DNA from: Candidatus Latescibacterota bacterium | GTDB lineage: Bacteria > Latescibacterota > UBA2968 > GCA-2709665 | Direction of reading: 5' to 3' | Assembly: GCA_030746455.1 (NCBI GenBank) | Contig: JASLMQ010000440.1 | Location: forward strand, 1 to 15,593 | DNA: 15,593 nt | Shown here: positions 15,387 to 15,593 of the stretch, piece after piece | Numbering within the stretch: the first letter of the stretch is position 1 | Layout: each line of letters begins with the position of its first letter | Notes under the pieces: model-generated | Told to the model about the DNA's origin: nothing | What the model saw: the letters and a program-made list of their open reading frames with translations, nothing else | Databases searched by the model: none | Position numbers and translations under genes: made by a program

Positions 15387-15412
15387 AAGGGGCGACGCAT
15401 GCGTCGCCCCTT
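15387..15412. terminator. Bidirectional intrinsic terminator (26-nt perfect palindrome)
   Basis: The arms AAGGGGCGACGCA (15387-15399) and TGCGTCGCCCCTT (15400-15412) are exact reverse complements. On the plus strand the stem is followed by TTTGTC (from 15411), 31 nt after the stop of the 411-aa gene. On the minus strand it is followed by TTCGTTTTTGCG, about 43 nt past the stop of the MraY-like gene. It therefore sits between two convergent genes with a T-run on both sides and can serve both. Confidence 0.75.
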
Positions 15413-15455
15413 TGTCGATGTCGAATCCCGCACCCTGTAGGCGCCAACCCGTACG

Positions 15456-15593
15456 CTACCGGATCTTCAACAGCAGCACCAGCAGAATCGGTGTCCCCAC
15501 TGCCTGCAGCAGCATAAAACGGACCAGCACCTGGGTGTTTGACCACCCGTGCTTGTGTCGAACATGATCGTGCAGGGGATATCGCACCGACTT
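15456..15593 (-). CDS. MraY-like phospho-N-acetylmuramoyl-pentapeptide transferase, C-terminal fragment (runs off right edge)
   Basis: The minus strand is open from the window edge to a TAG at 15458-15456, giving the last 45 residues of a protein. They read PLHDHVRHKHGWSNTQVLVR (residues 6-25), then a hydrophobic helix and a final LLLKIR. This matches the C-terminus of MraY, where the PLHHH loop precedes a GW-x4-V-x-VRF segment, one last transmembrane helix and a basic tail. MraY moves phospho-MurNAc-pentapeptide onto undecaprenyl phosphate at the inner membrane, the first membrane step of peptidoglycan synthesis. The middle histidine of the usual HHH motif is Asp here, so this may be a divergent MraY or a paralogous polyprenyl-phosphate sugar transferase. 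The start and most of the gene are outside the window. Confidence 0.7.
   Translation of the reverse strand, partial: KSVRYPLHDHVRHKHGWSNTQVLVRFMLLQAVGTPILLVLLLKIR

Noticed and set aside
15295..15546. An 83-codon minus-strand open frame across the right-hand terminator
   Set aside because: It runs through the palindrome and into the 3' end of the 411-aa gene, and its translation has no family features. The MraY-like frame in the same region is clearly the coding one.
1..15593. Search for tRNA, rRNA, insertion sequence, integrase or defence genes
   Set aside because: No cloverleaf-like sequence, rRNA-like stretch, transposase motif or terminal inverted repeat with target duplication was seen. 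All large frames have ordinary metabolic, transport or cell-wall assignments.

Overview
The window is high-GC DNA from a Gram-negative bacterium: it encodes an RND pump with an outer-membrane lipoprotein channel and a periplasmic adaptor. No rRNA, tRNA or universal marker gene is present, so the taxon is uncertain. An N-acyl-D-amino-acid deacylase, an AGE-family epimerase, a TIM-barrel hydrolase-like protein and perfect hairpins at gene ends remind me of uncultured FCB/PVC-type lineages such as Latescibacterota. That is an impression from memory, not a demonstrated placement.

Layout. (1) 1-1422 (+): an amidohydrolase of the D-aminoacylase type, entering from the left edge. (2) 1423-1912: non-coding, with a run of small hairpins and palindromes. 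(3) 1913-3169 (-): an AGE-family sugar epimerase, convergent with the first gene. (4) 3581-6023 (-): an operon of a YtrA-type GntR regulator, an ABC ATPase, an ABC-2-type permease and a secreted DUF4252-like protein. The first three genes overlap by 4 nt, and a clear sigma70-type promoter lies at 6069-6097. (5) 6024-6373: an AT-rich divergent control region with the GntR promoter on one side and, on the other, a TetR promoter followed by three tandem 13-nt repeats. (6) 6374-12856 (+): a tetR - outer-membrane channel - adaptor - RND permease operon in which each junction is a 4-nt stop/start overlap. (7) 12959-14008 (+): nadA, quinolinate synthase, with a plausible promoter of its own. (8) 14120-15355 (+): a 411-aa protein, probably a TIM barrel, with a Cys-x-Cys-x-x-Cys motif; its function is unknown. 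(9) 15456-15593 (-): the C-terminal end of a MraY-like phospho-MurNAc-pentapeptide transferase, running off the right edge.

How the genes fit together. The two divergent operons in the middle are both regulator-plus-transporter units, an ABC system and an RND efflux pump, each headed by its own repressor-type gene. They look like a paired envelope-stress or export locus. The flanking genes (deacylase, epimerase, nadA, hydrolase-like, mraY-like) are metabolic or cell-wall genes with no evident pathway link to it.

The most unusual non-coding feature is a set of strong GC-rich hairpins. Three sit just beyond the 3' ends of transcription units (3422-3444, 14028-14062, 15387-15412) and share a design. 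A separate cluster of short palindromes lies at 1452-1704. I found no CRISPR array, transposase, integrase or defence gene, and nothing that clearly amounts to a wholly new system.
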